Notes under the pieces: generated by a model
The model's database searches: none
What the model was told of the DNA's origin: nothing
Seen by the model: the letters and a program-made list of their open reading frames with translations, nothing else
Program-made: the position numbers and the translations under genes
Shown: piece by piece, positions 26,648-35,044 of the stretch
How the letters are laid out: each line of letters begins with the position of its first letter
Position numbering within the stretch: the first letter of the stretch is position 1
Source: JANRKT01 sp033763355
Lineage (GTDB): Bacteria > Bacteroidota > Bacteroidia > Chitinophagales > Chitinophagaceae
Assembly (NCBI GenBank): GCA_033763355.1
Contig: JANRKT010000070.1
Coordinates: 16,881-80,880, forward strand
DNA length: 64,000 bases
Direction of reading: 5' to 3'

Positions 26648-28432
26648 TCACTCCGAATAAATCCTTTCAACGGCATCCCTGTATTTTTCCATCACCACTT
26701 TTCTTTTCAGTGAAAGTTTTGGGGTCATTTCACCGGTATCAACTGTCCATTCACGGGGCAGGAGTTCAAACTTCTTGATCTGCTCTACGTGGTTAAAAAA
26801 TTTATTGAAACTTTCTACCAGTTCTTTAAACAGGCTTATTACTTTATCGTTTCGGATGAGTGCATCGTTTGCCATATCCGCAATGCCGTTCTGCCGTGCC
26901 CACTCTTTTAAATTGGGGAATGAGGGAATGATTAAAGCGCCTACAAACTTTTTTTCTGCACCTACTACCATCACCTGTTCAACATACATGGATTCCTTGA
27001 GTTTGTTTTCTATTGGCAATGGGGCAACGTATTTGCCGCCGCTGGTTTTAAACATTTCTTTTTTACGGTCAGTAATTTTCAGGTATTTGCTGTCAACCAG
27101 CATACCAATATCGCCGGTATGAAACCAGCCGTCTGTCATTACTTCTGCAGTAAGGTCAGGACGTTTGTAATAACCCATCATAATATTGGGGCCTTTGCTG
27201 AGTATTTCCCCATCTTCGGCAATCTTTACTTCCACGCCATCAATAGCAGGGCCAACGGTACCGAACTTTCTTTGCCTTACATCAAAACGGTTCACACAAA
27301 TAACAGGTGAGGTTTCCGTTAAGCCATAACCCTCCATAATAGGTATCCCTGCCGCAGTAAAAATCCTGATGAGCCTTACCTGGCAGGCGGCGCCGCCGGT
27401 GACAATACATCTTATATTATTTCCAAGGGCCTCCCTCCATTTGCTGAAGATGAGTTTATTTGCCAGGCCAAGTTGCATCCTGTAGCCCATGCCAAGATTT
27501 TTGTTGATCTCATATTTTGTTGCAAGGTCATGCGCCCAGAAAAACAATTTCTTTTTTAAACCGGTAAGCTCGGCGCCTTTCTGCATGATTTTGTCATATA
27601 CTTTTTCCAGCAACCTGGGTACCGTTGTAAACATGTGCGGCTTTACTTCCTTTAGGTTGTCGCCAATGGTTTCAAGGCTTTCAGCATAATAAACCGATGT
27701 GCCGTTGAACAGGTACAGGTAAGTTACCATACGTTCAAAAATATGGTTGAGGGGCAGAAAGCTTAACGACCTTAATTGTGCACCGGGCGGAAAACAGGGC
27801 AGGGACGCCATTACATTGCTGAGGATGTTACTGTGAGATAACATTACCCCTTTTGGTGTCCCGGTTGTTCCGGAAGTATAAATAATGGTGGCAAGATCTT
27901 CGTACTTTATTTTATCTGCCACCGTTTTCATTTTTTCAATGTATTCAGGTGTGCCGAGGCTCACTACTTCTTTCCAGTGCCTTGCATTGGCTACATGTTC
28001 AAACGTAAAAATTTCACGTATAGAGGGCACCCTCTCTTTCAGGCTCAGTACTTTCAGGTAAAGGTCTTCATCATTTACAAATACCATTTTTACCTGTGCA
28101 TCATTCAATACAAACTCAAGTTCGTTTACATTAATGGTGGGGTATAGCGGCGTAAGAATGGCGCCGATTTGCTGCACTGCAAGGTCAAGCATTACCCATT
28201 CGGGCCTGTTTTTGGAAAGTATAGCAATTTTATCACGTCCTTCTTCACTCATGTCGCTACAACTGATACCAAGGTTTAAAAGGCCGGCGCCTAATTTGTT
28301 TACTGTATCAGAAACTTCCTGTGTACTGTATTTTCTCCATTTTCCGCTTTCCTTTGCAGCAAACATGTCGTCCAGCGGGGTCCTTTCGAGATGGTATTGC
28401 AGGCAATCAAATAATCTCCTTGGTTCAGTCAT
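26648..28432 (-). CDS. Long-chain acyl-CoA synthetase (AMP-forming)
   Basis: This 594-residue enzyme of the ANL superfamily activates fatty acids with ATP and CoA. The P-loop-like core motif IIYTSGTTGTPKGVMLSHSN, the GYGLTETSPVI motif, DGWFHTGDIGMLVD and the C-terminal TDRKKEMFKTSGGKYVAP (with the hinge and adenylation residues) are all intact. The length and the extended N-terminal part resemble FadD15-type synthetases. It is cytoplasmic or membrane-associated. The 2TM gene lies 43 bp upstream on the same strand, so cotranscription is possible. Confidence 0.93.
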   Translation of the reverse strand: MTEPRRLFDCLQYHLERTPLDDMFAAKESGKWRKYSTQEVSDTVNKLGAGLLNLGISCSDMSEEGRDKIAILSKNRPEWVMLDLAVQQIGAILTPLYPTINVNELEFVLNDAQVKMVFVNDEDLYLKVLSLKERVPSIREIFTFEHVANARHWKEVVSLGTPEYIEKMKTVADKIKYEDLATIIYTSGTTGTPKGVMLSHSNILSNVMASLPCFPPGAQLRSLSFLPLNHIFERMVTYLYLFNGTSVYYAESLETIGDNLKEVKPHMFTTVPRLLEKVYDKIMQKGAELTGLKKKLFFWAHDLATKYEINKNLGMGYRMQLGLANKLIFSKWREALGNNIRCIVTGGAACQVRLIRIFTAAGIPIMEGYGLTETSPVICVNRFDVRQRKFGTVGPAIDGVEVKIAEDGEILSKGPNIMMGYYKRPDLTAEVMTDGWFHTGDIGMLVDSKYLKITDRKKEMFKTSGGKYVAPLPIENKLKESMYVEQVMVVGAEKKFVGALIIPSFPNLKEWARQNGIADMANDALIRNDKVISLFKELVESFNKFFNHVEQIKKFELLPREWTVDTGEMTPKLSLKRKVVMEKYRDAVERIYSE

Positions 28433-28475
28433 ACAAGAATCGTTGAGTTGATGAATTGGTTACACTGGGCTTTGT

Positions 28476-28769
28476 CTATTTACCCCGCTGTTCTCTCTCC
28501 TCTTTTAGTTTTTCGTATTCCCTGTCAATCATTTTCTGTTTGCTTTCGCCATAAGCGTCAAAATAATTAAAAGCAAGGCCGATGCCCCAGCCAAACATTA
28601 CCCAAACCGGCCAGGGAATGCCGCCGTGGTAACCATGCCTGCCTGAAGTAAGCCACCATATAATCCACAGGAAAGCATTGGTGATGAAATATGATGTCAG
28701 GTGACTCCTGAAGTTGGCCCTTTTACGTGCCAGCTTCAGCAGTTCCTGGTCTTTCTCCTTATTTTCCAT
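28476..28769 (-). CDS. 2TM domain protein
   Basis: A 97-residue protein with a charged N-terminus (ARKRANFRSHLTSYF), two transmembrane helices (FLWIIWWLTSG and WPVWVMFGWGIGLAFNY regions) and a charged C-terminal helix. This matches the 2TM domain family, frequent in Bacteroidota either alone or fused to LytTR regulators. Function unknown. It lies between the TPR gene terminator and the acyl-CoA synthetase gene. Confidence 0.8.
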   Translation of the reverse strand: MENKEKDQELLKLARKRANFRSHLTSYFITNAFLWIIWWLTSGRHGYHGGIPWPVWVMFGWGIGLAFNYFDAYGESKQKMIDREYEKLKEEREQRGK

Positions 28770-28802
28770 GGCAATTAGTTTTTAGTAAGATAATAAAATA
28801 AA

Positions 28803-28832
28803 ACAAAATAAAAATCCCGCCGGGGCGGGATT
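28803..28832 (-). terminator. Rho-independent terminator of the TPR gene
   Basis: AATCCCGC (28813-28820) and GCGGGATT (28825-28832) form an 8-bp stem with a CGGG tetraloop. The T-rich tract lies on the minus-strand 3' side, so it ends the minus-strand gene starting at 29872. Confidence 0.9.
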
Positions 28833-28855
28833 ATTTGAGAAATTAAAACTAAGAG

Positions 28856-29872
28856 TTATAGCTTGTTCTGATAATACTGGCCGGGCGGCATTTTAAACAC
28901 CCTGTTGCGCTGAAAGCGGTTGAACTCATTGTGTTCTTCACTGTGGGTGCTGGTCCAGTTCTGATATTGCACCACATTGTTCACAGTGCCAAGCAGCCAT
29001 TGGTTATAAGCTTCAAACATCCCGCTTTTAAGCAACTGCTGGTGGTATTCAAATAAACGGAAAGGGAATTTTTTGTTTTTGGTTTCAAACCAGTCTAGGA
29101 TGAAGCGGGTGCGGATCATTACAAGGTTGTCAACTGTAATTCCGGTTGACGCCAGCGATGCCTGTTTGTTCATGGTTTCAGTAAAGGCTTCTTCAAACAG
29201 GTTCTTCTTTTTGGGATCGGCTTTTTTTAAGGCTGCTGCCTGCGTATAAAATTTTTTGTACCCCTCCAGCAAAAGGTTTTTAATTTCTGTGGTTCGGGTT
29301 GAATAGCTTTCGAGGTTTACAAATATTTCACCGTAAACCAATCCCCATACTTTATTGGTGGTATAGTAATAATATTTTGCAGCATTGTAATAATTACCGG
29401 AGTGGTTGGGGTCAGCTTCAATTCCTTTTTCCCACATGTCAATAGCAGCCATATCCCTTTTGGCCCAGAGCAGTTCACCGTATTCACTGTGCAAAGCGCC
29501 GCTGGATGGAAATTTTTTTAGCGCTTTCTTATACATTTTGTCACAATCCTTTACTTCTTCAACCGCTTTATAGATGTTGCCCCCTACCTGGAAGGTCTGC
29601 ACATCGGCATCTTCACGGTCTAAAAGGGGCTTGATGATTTCCAGCGCTTTTACATAATCCCGTTGCAGGTAATGGGTATAAGCAATATCCCGCTGCACAT
29701 TCATATCATCAGGTTTTTGCTGCAGTGCACGGTTCAGCACCAGTAATGCATTGGCGTGGTCGCCCTGCCGGTTAAAAGTACGTGCTGTTTCCAGCAGCGC
29801 TGCAATATCCGGCTGGGCGTTGCAGATAAAAACAATTAAAAGCAAAAGAGAGGTAATGATTGATTTTTTCAT
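28856..29872 (-). CDS. Secreted TPR protein
   Basis: The 338-residue product starts with a signal peptide (MKKSIITSLLLLIVFICNAQ) and then has TPR repeats (ALLETARTFNRQGDHANAL, DMNVQRDIAYTHYLQRDY, LYAGTxW-like segments less clear). The rest is helical with many aromatic residues (NYYNAAKYYYYTTNKVW). It is probably periplasmic. I chose the ATG at 29872, where the signal peptide begins, over an upstream in-frame start. It is monocistronic with a terminator just downstream. No specific function can be assigned. Confidence 0.82.
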   Translation of the reverse strand: MKKSIITSLLLLIVFICNAQPDIAALLETARTFNRQGDHANALLVLNRALQQKPDDMNVQRDIAYTHYLQRDYVKALEIIKPLLDREDADVQTFQVGGNIYKAVEEVKDCDKMYKKALKKFPSSGALHSEYGELLWAKRDMAAIDMWEKGIEADPNHSGNYYNAAKYYYYTTNKVWGLVYGEIFVNLESYSTRTTEIKNLLLEGYKKFYTQAAALKKADPKKKNLFEEAFTETMNKQASLASTGITVDNLVMIRTRFILDWFETKNKKFPFRLFEYHQQLLKSGMFEAYNQWLLGTVNNVVQYQNWTSTHSEEHNEFNRFQRNRVFKMPPGQYYQNKL

Positions 29873-30068
29873 GCGAATACTTGTTGTTTTTTGATTTTTA
29901 CTGCATGCAATAACCACCATGTTGCATATACGGGCTTTGAATTAAATCAATATCAGTTGATATCCTAACCCCCAGTTGAATGGTTATTTCATGGTGCTGC
30001 AAAGTTAAGGGAGGGAATGTTATATGGGTTTATACTATACAGGATAATAACTTTTTTAACAGCAACTT

Positions 30069-31301
30069 TCAGCTGATCAGGTGCGTCAGCAACCCATCAC
30101 GCAACTTCGGTTCAAACCATGTGCTTTTGGGTGGCATAACATTTCCGCTGTCGGCTATATCAAACAACTGCTGTATGCTTACGGGGTGCAAGCTGAATGC
30201 AACAGCCATTTCACCGCTGTTCACCCGGTTCTCTAATTCCTGTAATCCGCGTATGCCGCCTACAAAATCAATCCGCTTGTCTGTGCGCTGGTCTTCTATG
30301 CCGAGATGCCTGCTCAAAACATTATTTTGCAAAATGGTCACATCCAAAACACCAATGGGGTCTCCGCTGTAAGTGCCGGGATGTGCAATAAGTTTATACC
30401 AGCTCCTTTCGAGGTACATTCCAAATTCGTGCAGTGCAGCAGGTTTAACCTGTTCTTTGCCTGTTGATACCACTTCAAAATCTGTACGTAAGCGGTTAAT
30501 AAAATCTTCTTTTGACAGGCCATTTAAATCCTTTACCACACGGTTATAATCCATGATCTGCAGCTGGTTTGAGGGAAACAGCGTGGTAAGAAAATAATCA
30601 GATTCTTCGGTTGAAAGTTCGCCTAACGCTTCCCGTACTTTTGCTGCAGATGCGGCACGGTGGTGCCCGTCGGCAATATAAGTGCAGGGCACCTCATTTT
30701 CAAAAAGAGCCGAAATTTTATTGATAGCTTTGTCGTCATTAACCACCCAGATGGTATGGCTGATGCCATCATCTGCAACAAAATTATATGCAGGTGACTT
30801 TTCCTTTTTCCACTGGTCAACCAGTTCATCAATAGCCGGTAAATTTTTATAGGCAAGAAATACATTGCCTGTTTGTGCACCGGTAATGCTGATGTGGTTA
30901 ATGCGGTCCTGTTCCTTTTCGGGCCTTGTAAATTCATGCTTCTTGATGACATTGTTATTGTAATCATCAACCGATGAACCGCATACCAGGCCTGTCTGGC
31001 TTCTTCCGTCCATAATAAGCTGGTAAATATAATAGCAGTGCTTGGTTTCTTTGAACAGCACACCGCGCTGTACAAAAGCATTCAGGTTTTCTTTGGCTTT
31101 ATCATATACCAGTCTCGAATACACATGTACATTTTCGGGCAAATCAATTTCTGATTTGGTAATGTGCAGGAAAGAATAGGGATTGCCCTGTGCTTCCACT
31201 TTTGCTTCAGCGCTGCTGAGTACATCATAGGGGCGTGAAGCAACCTGTTTGGCAAACTGGGGCTGTGGGCGAAGGGCTTTAAAAGGGGCTATTTTGGTCA
31301 T
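30069..31301 (-). CDS. DUF1015 family protein, likely linked to serine metabolism
   Basis: The 410-residue protein starts at MTKIAPFKALRPQPQ (31301) and carries DUF1015 signatures: RPYDVLSSAEAK, VYSRLVYDKAKENLNAF, YIYQLIMDGRSQTGLV and ADGHHRAASAAKV (a conserved His-rich motif). In Bacteroidota this family is found next to serC and serA, and it is distantly related to archaeal free-serine kinases; a role in serine use is therefore plausible but unproven. serC lies 61 bp upstream on the same strand; serA is not present here. Confidence 0.85.
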   Translation of the reverse strand: MTKIAPFKALRPQPQFAKQVASRPYDVLSSAEAKVEAQGNPYSFLHITKSEIDLPENVHVYSRLVYDKAKENLNAFVQRGVLFKETKHCYYIYQLIMDGRSQTGLVCGSSVDDYNNNVIKKHEFTRPEKEQDRINHISITGAQTGNVFLAYKNLPAIDELVDQWKKEKSPAYNFVADDGISHTIWVVNDDKAINKISALFENEVPCTYIADGHHRAASAAKVREALGELSTEESDYFLTTLFPSNQLQIMDYNRVVKDLNGLSKEDFINRLRTDFEVVSTGKEQVKPAALHEFGMYLERSWYKLIAHPGTYSGDPIGVLDVTILQNNVLSRHLGIEDQRTDKRIDFVGGIRGLQELENRVNSGEMAVAFSLHPVSIQQLFDIADSGNVMPPKSTWFEPKLRDGLLTHLIS

Positions 31302-31362
31302 TGATTTTACTTTCGGCTTACCTGGATAAACAAATGTATGACAAGACTGACTTTTATTTTTT

Positions 31363-32466
31363 TTATGCTTTTTGCAAAGCAAACTCTTTCATCAAATCTG
31401 TTAATGCTTTCACACTTTCCAATGTTAAAGCATTGTATAAGGAAGCCCTGAAACCGCCTACACTGCGGTGGCCCTTTACCCCCACCATACCTTCTTTTTT
31501 GCAGAGATCAAGAAAAGCTTTTTCCAGTTCCGGGTTTTCCATTACAAATACCACGTTCATGTTGCTGCGGTCTTCTGTGGCGACAGTGGGTTTAAATACA
31601 GGAAGCAAATCCAATGTATCATAAAGCAGTTTTGCTTTTTCGTTGTTGACTTTTTCAATGGCGGCAACACCGCCCATTTGTTTCAGCCAGCGCAAGGTGA
31701 GCATGCAAACATATACTGCAAACACCGGCGGTGTGTTCAGCATGGAACCATTCTCTATGTGTTTCCGGTAATCCATCATAGATGGCAGTTTGCGTGATAC
31801 TTTGCCCAGTATGTTTTTGTCAACTACAATAACATTAACACCTGCAGCCCCGATGTTTTTTTGTGCGCCCGCATAAATAAGGGAAAACCTGTTAAAATCC
31901 ATTACACGGCTTAATATATCGCTGCTCATATCGGCCACCAGGGGAACGTTGGTTTCAGGAACAAAATGCATCTGTGTTCCCTCAATGGTGTTGTTGGTGG
32001 TGTAATGAAAATATTTGTCTGATGAAGGAACAGAAAAATTCTTAGGAATATAAGTATAACCTTTATCTTTTGATGATGCCACCACATCAACTGCTCCGTA
32101 AAGCTTTGCTTCTTTAATGGCTTTGGTTCCCCATACGCCGCAATCAAGGTATGCGGCAGTTTCATTATCATCTAACAAATTCATCGGCACCTGGAAAAAC
32201 TGTGTGGATGCACCGCCATGAAGAAACAACACTTCTTTATCATCATCCAGGTTCATCAGTTCCTTCAAAAGATTTTTGGCCTCATCCATTACTTCCTGGA
32301 AAAGGTTGGTGCGGTGGCCTATTTCAAGTATGGATAATCCCGTGTTGTTGAAATTTAAAATTGCCTCACTTGCCTGCCGAAAAACTTCTTTGGGCAAAAC
32401 AGACGGCCCTGCATTGAAATTATGTAAACCCCCAGGCTCCCTGAAGGGGGGATTGTTCTGGTTCAT
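31363..32466 (-). CDS. serC: Phosphoserine aminotransferase
   Basis: The 367-residue PLP enzyme converts 3-phosphohydroxypyruvate and glutamate into phosphoserine in serine biosynthesis. The family start HNFNAGPSVLPKEV, the phosphate-binding region GGASTQFFQVPMNLL and the PLP lysine in IYAGAQKNIGAAG (near residue 203) are present, with GVKGHRSVGGFRASLYNA at the C-terminus. Fourteen residues (MNQNNPPFREPGGL) precede the usual start; this stretch is encoded by a palindromic C/G-rich repeat, and no other ATG is available. DUF1015 follows. Confidence 0.96.
   Translation of the reverse strand: MNQNNPPFREPGGLHNFNAGPSVLPKEVFRQASEAILNFNNTGLSILEIGHRTNLFQEVMDEAKNLLKELMNLDDDKEVLFLHGGASTQFFQVPMNLLDDNETAAYLDCGVWGTKAIKEAKLYGAVDVVASSKDKGYTYIPKNFSVPSSDKYFHYTTNNTIEGTQMHFVPETNVPLVADMSSDILSRVMDFNRFSLIYAGAQKNIGAAGVNVIVVDKNILGKVSRKLPSMMDYRKHIENGSMLNTPPVFAVYVCMLTLRWLKQMGGVAAIEKVNNEKAKLLYDTLDLLPVFKPTVATEDRSNMNVVFVMENPELEKAFLDLCKKEGMVGVKGHRSVGGFRASLYNALTLESVKALTDLMKEFALQKA
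32429..32451. repeat. C/G-rich palindromic repeat inside the serC 5' end
   Basis: CCCCC and GGGGGG flank a short AGGCTCCCTGAA centre. The element is translated in frame as residues 6-13 of SerC (PPFREPGG). Its style is that of dispersed G-tract palindromes in Chitinophagaceae genomes and of the copy at 47896. Confidence 0.5.
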
Positions 32467-32543
32467 AGAAAAATTTGCGCAAATGTAGAAAATTCAATGC
32501 CCTTTGGCTTTAACTTTTTTACAGGCAGTTGCCTGTGTCTTAT

Positions 32544-33509
32544 TTAATCACAAATACGCCCTTTAACTGCTGTATTTCTCCATTGCCGGTTCAGTTCTTC
32601 AAATTCTTTTCTTTCTTCTTCGGTAAATTCTTTATTGGTAAGCTTTGCAAGGTCGGGCTGGCCTGCATTAACCCATGCGGTAAACCATAATGATGCAGTT
32701 GCATAAATGGATTGCCGCATCCTTCTTTCAATCATCCCATTTAAGCTTTTATGGTATGCGTTGGAATAGGCAGTTGAAAATTGCTTTATCACTGTTCCGT
32801 TTCTTTCCTCAAAAGAAAACTTTTGCGATTCAGGAAATTTCAGCGACAGGTCTTTTTCATATTTCAATACTGTATCAGCTGCTGCTGCGCTTTCCAGAAT
32901 TCTTTTCCATATAAAATCAGGAACACTTGTAATGTATTCTGCTTTGCCGATGATAAAATCAAATTCTTTTTTGGCCAGCAGTTCTGGTATGCGGCTTTCC
33001 CAAAAGCCATGTATGCCCTGCTGGTTGGTAAACTGCCCGTTGTGGTTGCTGCAGGCATGCAGGGGCACATGCGCATCTGCTACATAGTGGCCCAATTCAG
33101 CCGAAAGCTTTAATATCTGTGCATGGTTTTTATTCTGAAATGCATTGGTTAACCGCTGCACCATGGTTTGTATCCACCAGGGAACAATACCGTATTGCAT
33201 AAGGGTATCAGCAGAATATTTCATTTCAGCATCTGCCCACTTGCGGGGCAATGAATCAAAAGGGTATTTGTCATAATGATCAATATCAATATAATGCCTT
33301 GGCCCTTCTTCCGCTACTGCATATCTTCTTTTATCGGGGTCAACTGCATGCTCGCTGATGAAACCGATATTGGGTTTATAAAGCAGCACCATTTCAGGCG
33401 GCAGAAGAAAAACAGCATAGTAATTGATTTGCCTGTGGGCATAAAAGCCCCAGCAAAAAACTGAAAATGGCATAACCAAAACAACCAAACTCAGTAACAA
33501 CTTTTTCAT
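32544..33509 (-). CDS. Zinc-dependent phospholipase C / S1-P1 nuclease-like secreted protein
   Basis: A 321-residue exported protein: signal peptide (MKKLLLSLVVLVMPFSVFC), mature start at WGFYAHRQIN, and metal-binding motifs expected for the zinc-dependent phospholipase C/P1 nuclease fold, including HAVDPDKRRYAV, RHYIDIDHY and GHYVADAHVPLHACSNHNGQ. The N-terminal Trp and the His/Asp set would bind three zinc ions in the periplasm. Substrate (phospholipid or nucleic acid) cannot be decided from sequence. Its start overlaps the stop of the DUF502 gene as ATGA, so the two are translationally coupled. Confidence 0.82.
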   Translation of the reverse strand: MKKLLLSLVVLVMPFSVFCWGFYAHRQINYYAVFLLPPEMVLLYKPNIGFISEHAVDPDKRRYAVAEEGPRHYIDIDHYDKYPFDSLPRKWADAEMKYSADTLMQYGIVPWWIQTMVQRLTNAFQNKNHAQILKLSAELGHYVADAHVPLHACSNHNGQFTNQQGIHGFWESRIPELLAKKEFDFIIGKAEYITSVPDFIWKRILESAAAADTVLKYEKDLSLKFPESQKFSFEERNGTVIKQFSTAYSNAYHKSLNGMIERRMRQSIYATASLWFTAWVNAGQPDLAKLTNKEFTEEERKEFEELNRQWRNTAVKGRICD

Positions 33510-34234
33510 TTAAGCGCAGGGGTTTTCTCCCTCTCCAACGTAGAAGGTTGTCCAAAGGACTCCTCAGGAGGGTGTGAGGTTTCCTCCTCAATTTCTGTAA
33601 CTCCTCCTGAAATAGCAAACTTCATGGCATCTGCCGAGCTTATATCAGTAAGCAACCGCACCCTTTCTTTTTTTACAAAATACAGGTGGCCGGCAAAAGC
33701 ATAAGATTGCGGCACATATACAGCTACATATTCCTGCAGGCCAAATTCATGCAATTCTTCCTGTGTAATAAAACCGACCTGCCAGATATCAGTTGCCTGG
33801 ATGCTTACCAATACGGCCCTGTCAAATTTTCTTTTGTTTCCTGCAAAGGCTTCAAAAAAATCTTTAACGGTGCTGTATATTATTTTTATTCCCGGGGTCC
33901 TTTCCAGTATTTTATCAAACAAATCAACAAGCCGGCTTACTACAAACGAGGATGACACCCAGCCAACCAGCAGTACAATTATAATCACTACAGCAAACCC
34001 CAATCCCGGAATCCGCTTGGGGTATCCGAACTCATCTTTGCCAATCAGGCTGGGAAAAAAGTTTTGTATAAGGTTGGGCAATATTCCGTCAACAAAGTTA
34101 AACAGCGACACCACCGCCCAAACCGTAATGGCAATAGGCGCCAGTATGATAAGCCCCTGGAAAAAATAATAAAGTAATTTTTTAAATCTGAACGTCTTCT
34201 GCATAAAAGCGTTTTGCATATCAAAAGTAATCAT
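33506..34234 (-). CDS. DUF502 family membrane protein
   Basis: The product (242 residues from the longest start; ATGs at 34219 and 34204 give 5 or 10 residues fewer) has two transmembrane helices (LIILAPIAITVWAVVSLF and VVIIIVLLVGWVSSSFVV) and the DUF502 pattern LDLFDKILERTPGIKIIYSTVKDF, VLVSIQATDIWQVGFIT and VAVYVPQSYAFAGHLYFV. Function unknown; the family occurs in bacteria and plants (COV-like). The C-terminal 24 residues (HPPEESFGQPSTLEREKTP) are encoded by a palindrome-rich repeat. It forms an operon with the phospholipase-like gene through a 4-bp overlap. Confidence 0.85.
   Translation of the reverse strand: MITFDMQNAFMQKTFRFKKLLYYFFQGLIILAPIAITVWAVVSLFNFVDGILPNLIQNFFPSLIGKDEFGYPKRIPGLGFAVVIIIVLLVGWVSSSFVVSRLVDLFDKILERTPGIKIIYSTVKDFFEAFAGNKRKFDRAVLVSIQATDIWQVGFITQEELHEFGLQEYVAVYVPQSYAFAGHLYFVKKERVRLLTDISSADAMKFAISGGVTEIEEETSHPPEESFGQPSTLEREKTPALK
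33519..33590. repeat. Palindrome-rich repeat in the DUF502 gene 3' end
   Basis: The segment contains CTCCTCAGGAG, TCCAAAGGA and a paired CTCACACCCTCC/GGAGGGTGTGAG-like sequence. It supplies the last codons of the DUF502 protein. It appears related in style, not in exact sequence, to the other GC-rich palindromes in the window. Confidence 0.35.
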
Positions 34235-34354
34235 TCAATGAAGCATGGTAAAATAAGTGGGTTTACAACCCCCCCTGCAGAAATACCCGGGCTCTGGCGG
34301 AGCCCAATCTGCAGACAACATTAAAAAATTGTGATGGATGGCAGTTTTTTAATG

Positions 34355-34392
34355 TGGAAACTTTGGCCACAAAAAAAGTTTCCATAGTTTTG
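34355..34392 (+). promoter_or_regulatory. Promoter and TetR operator of the efflux operon
   Basis: TTG (34363-34365), 19-bp spacer and TAGTTTTG (34385-34392) form a full promoter. It is overlapped by a perfect 10-bp inverted repeat, TGGAAACTTT (34355-34364) and AAAGTTTCCA (34375-34384), covering the -33 box and spacer. This is the expected position for the operator of the TetR regulator encoded directly downstream. Confidence 0.75.
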
Positions 34393-34411
34393 TGTCCATT
34401 TTTAAAGTTTA

Positions 34412-35044
34412 ATGGAGATAAGAGACAGAATAAAGAGCAAGGCGGATGAACTGTTCATGCGGTATGGCATCCGTTCTGTATCAATGGATGATATAGCCGC
34501 ACAGCTGGGCATGTCGAAAAAGACCATTTACCAGTATTTTTCTGATAAAGATGAACTGGTAGATGCTGTTGTGCAGGAAGATATCAAGGAAATTCAGCAC
34601 GATTGCAACACCTGCACAGCCGATGCACGTGATGCTGTTGAAGAGATCTTTCTTACAATGGAAAGGATTATTGAGCAGTTCCGCAACATGAACCCTATGG
34701 TGATTTATGACCTGGAAAAATTTCACTTCAGGTCGTATAAAAAATTCATGGAGCATAAGAACAGGTTCCTCCTCGAAATCATCAGGAATAACCTTGAAAA
34801 GGGCATTGCCGAAGGTTTATACAGGCCCGAAATCAATGCAGATGTGATGGCGAAGTTCAGGCTTGAATCAATGATGATTCCTTTTAACATTGACCTGTTT
34901 CCGCCTACGCGGTATAACCTTGCCGATGTTACCAAGGAGATTATTGTTCATTTTCTTTATGGTATTGCCTCATTAAAAGGCTACCAGCTGATACTAAAAT
35001 ACCAAAGCGAATTTTCAAAAAAGATAAGTCATGCTGAAAAGTAA
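34412..35044 (+). CDS. TetR/AcrR family transcriptional regulator
   Basis: The 210-residue protein has the TetR helix-turn-helix at residues about 10-55 (MRYGIRSVSMDDIAAQLGMSK, then KKTIYQYFSDKDELV) and a variable helical ligand-binding domain. It is the first gene of an operon with TolC, adaptor and RND pump genes; its stop overlaps the TolC start by 14 bp. A perfect inverted repeat over its own promoter implies autorepression released by a pump substrate. Ligand unknown. Confidence 0.93.
   Translation: MEIRDRIKSKADELFMRYGIRSVSMDDIAAQLGMSKKTIYQYFSDKDELVDAVVQEDIKEIQHDCNTCTADARDAVEEIFLTMERIIEQFRNMNPMVIYDLEKFHFRSYKKFMEHKNRFLLEIIRNNLEKGIAEGLYRPEINADVMAKFRLESMMIPFNIDLFPPTRYNLADVTKEIIVHFLYGIASLKGYQLILKYQSEFSKKISHAEK

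Noticed and set aside
26609..26662. 17-codon ORF MKKEEMTLPAKIFFHSE
   Set aside because: It overlaps the 3' end of the acyl-CoA synthetase gene and has no promoter or conservation evidence.
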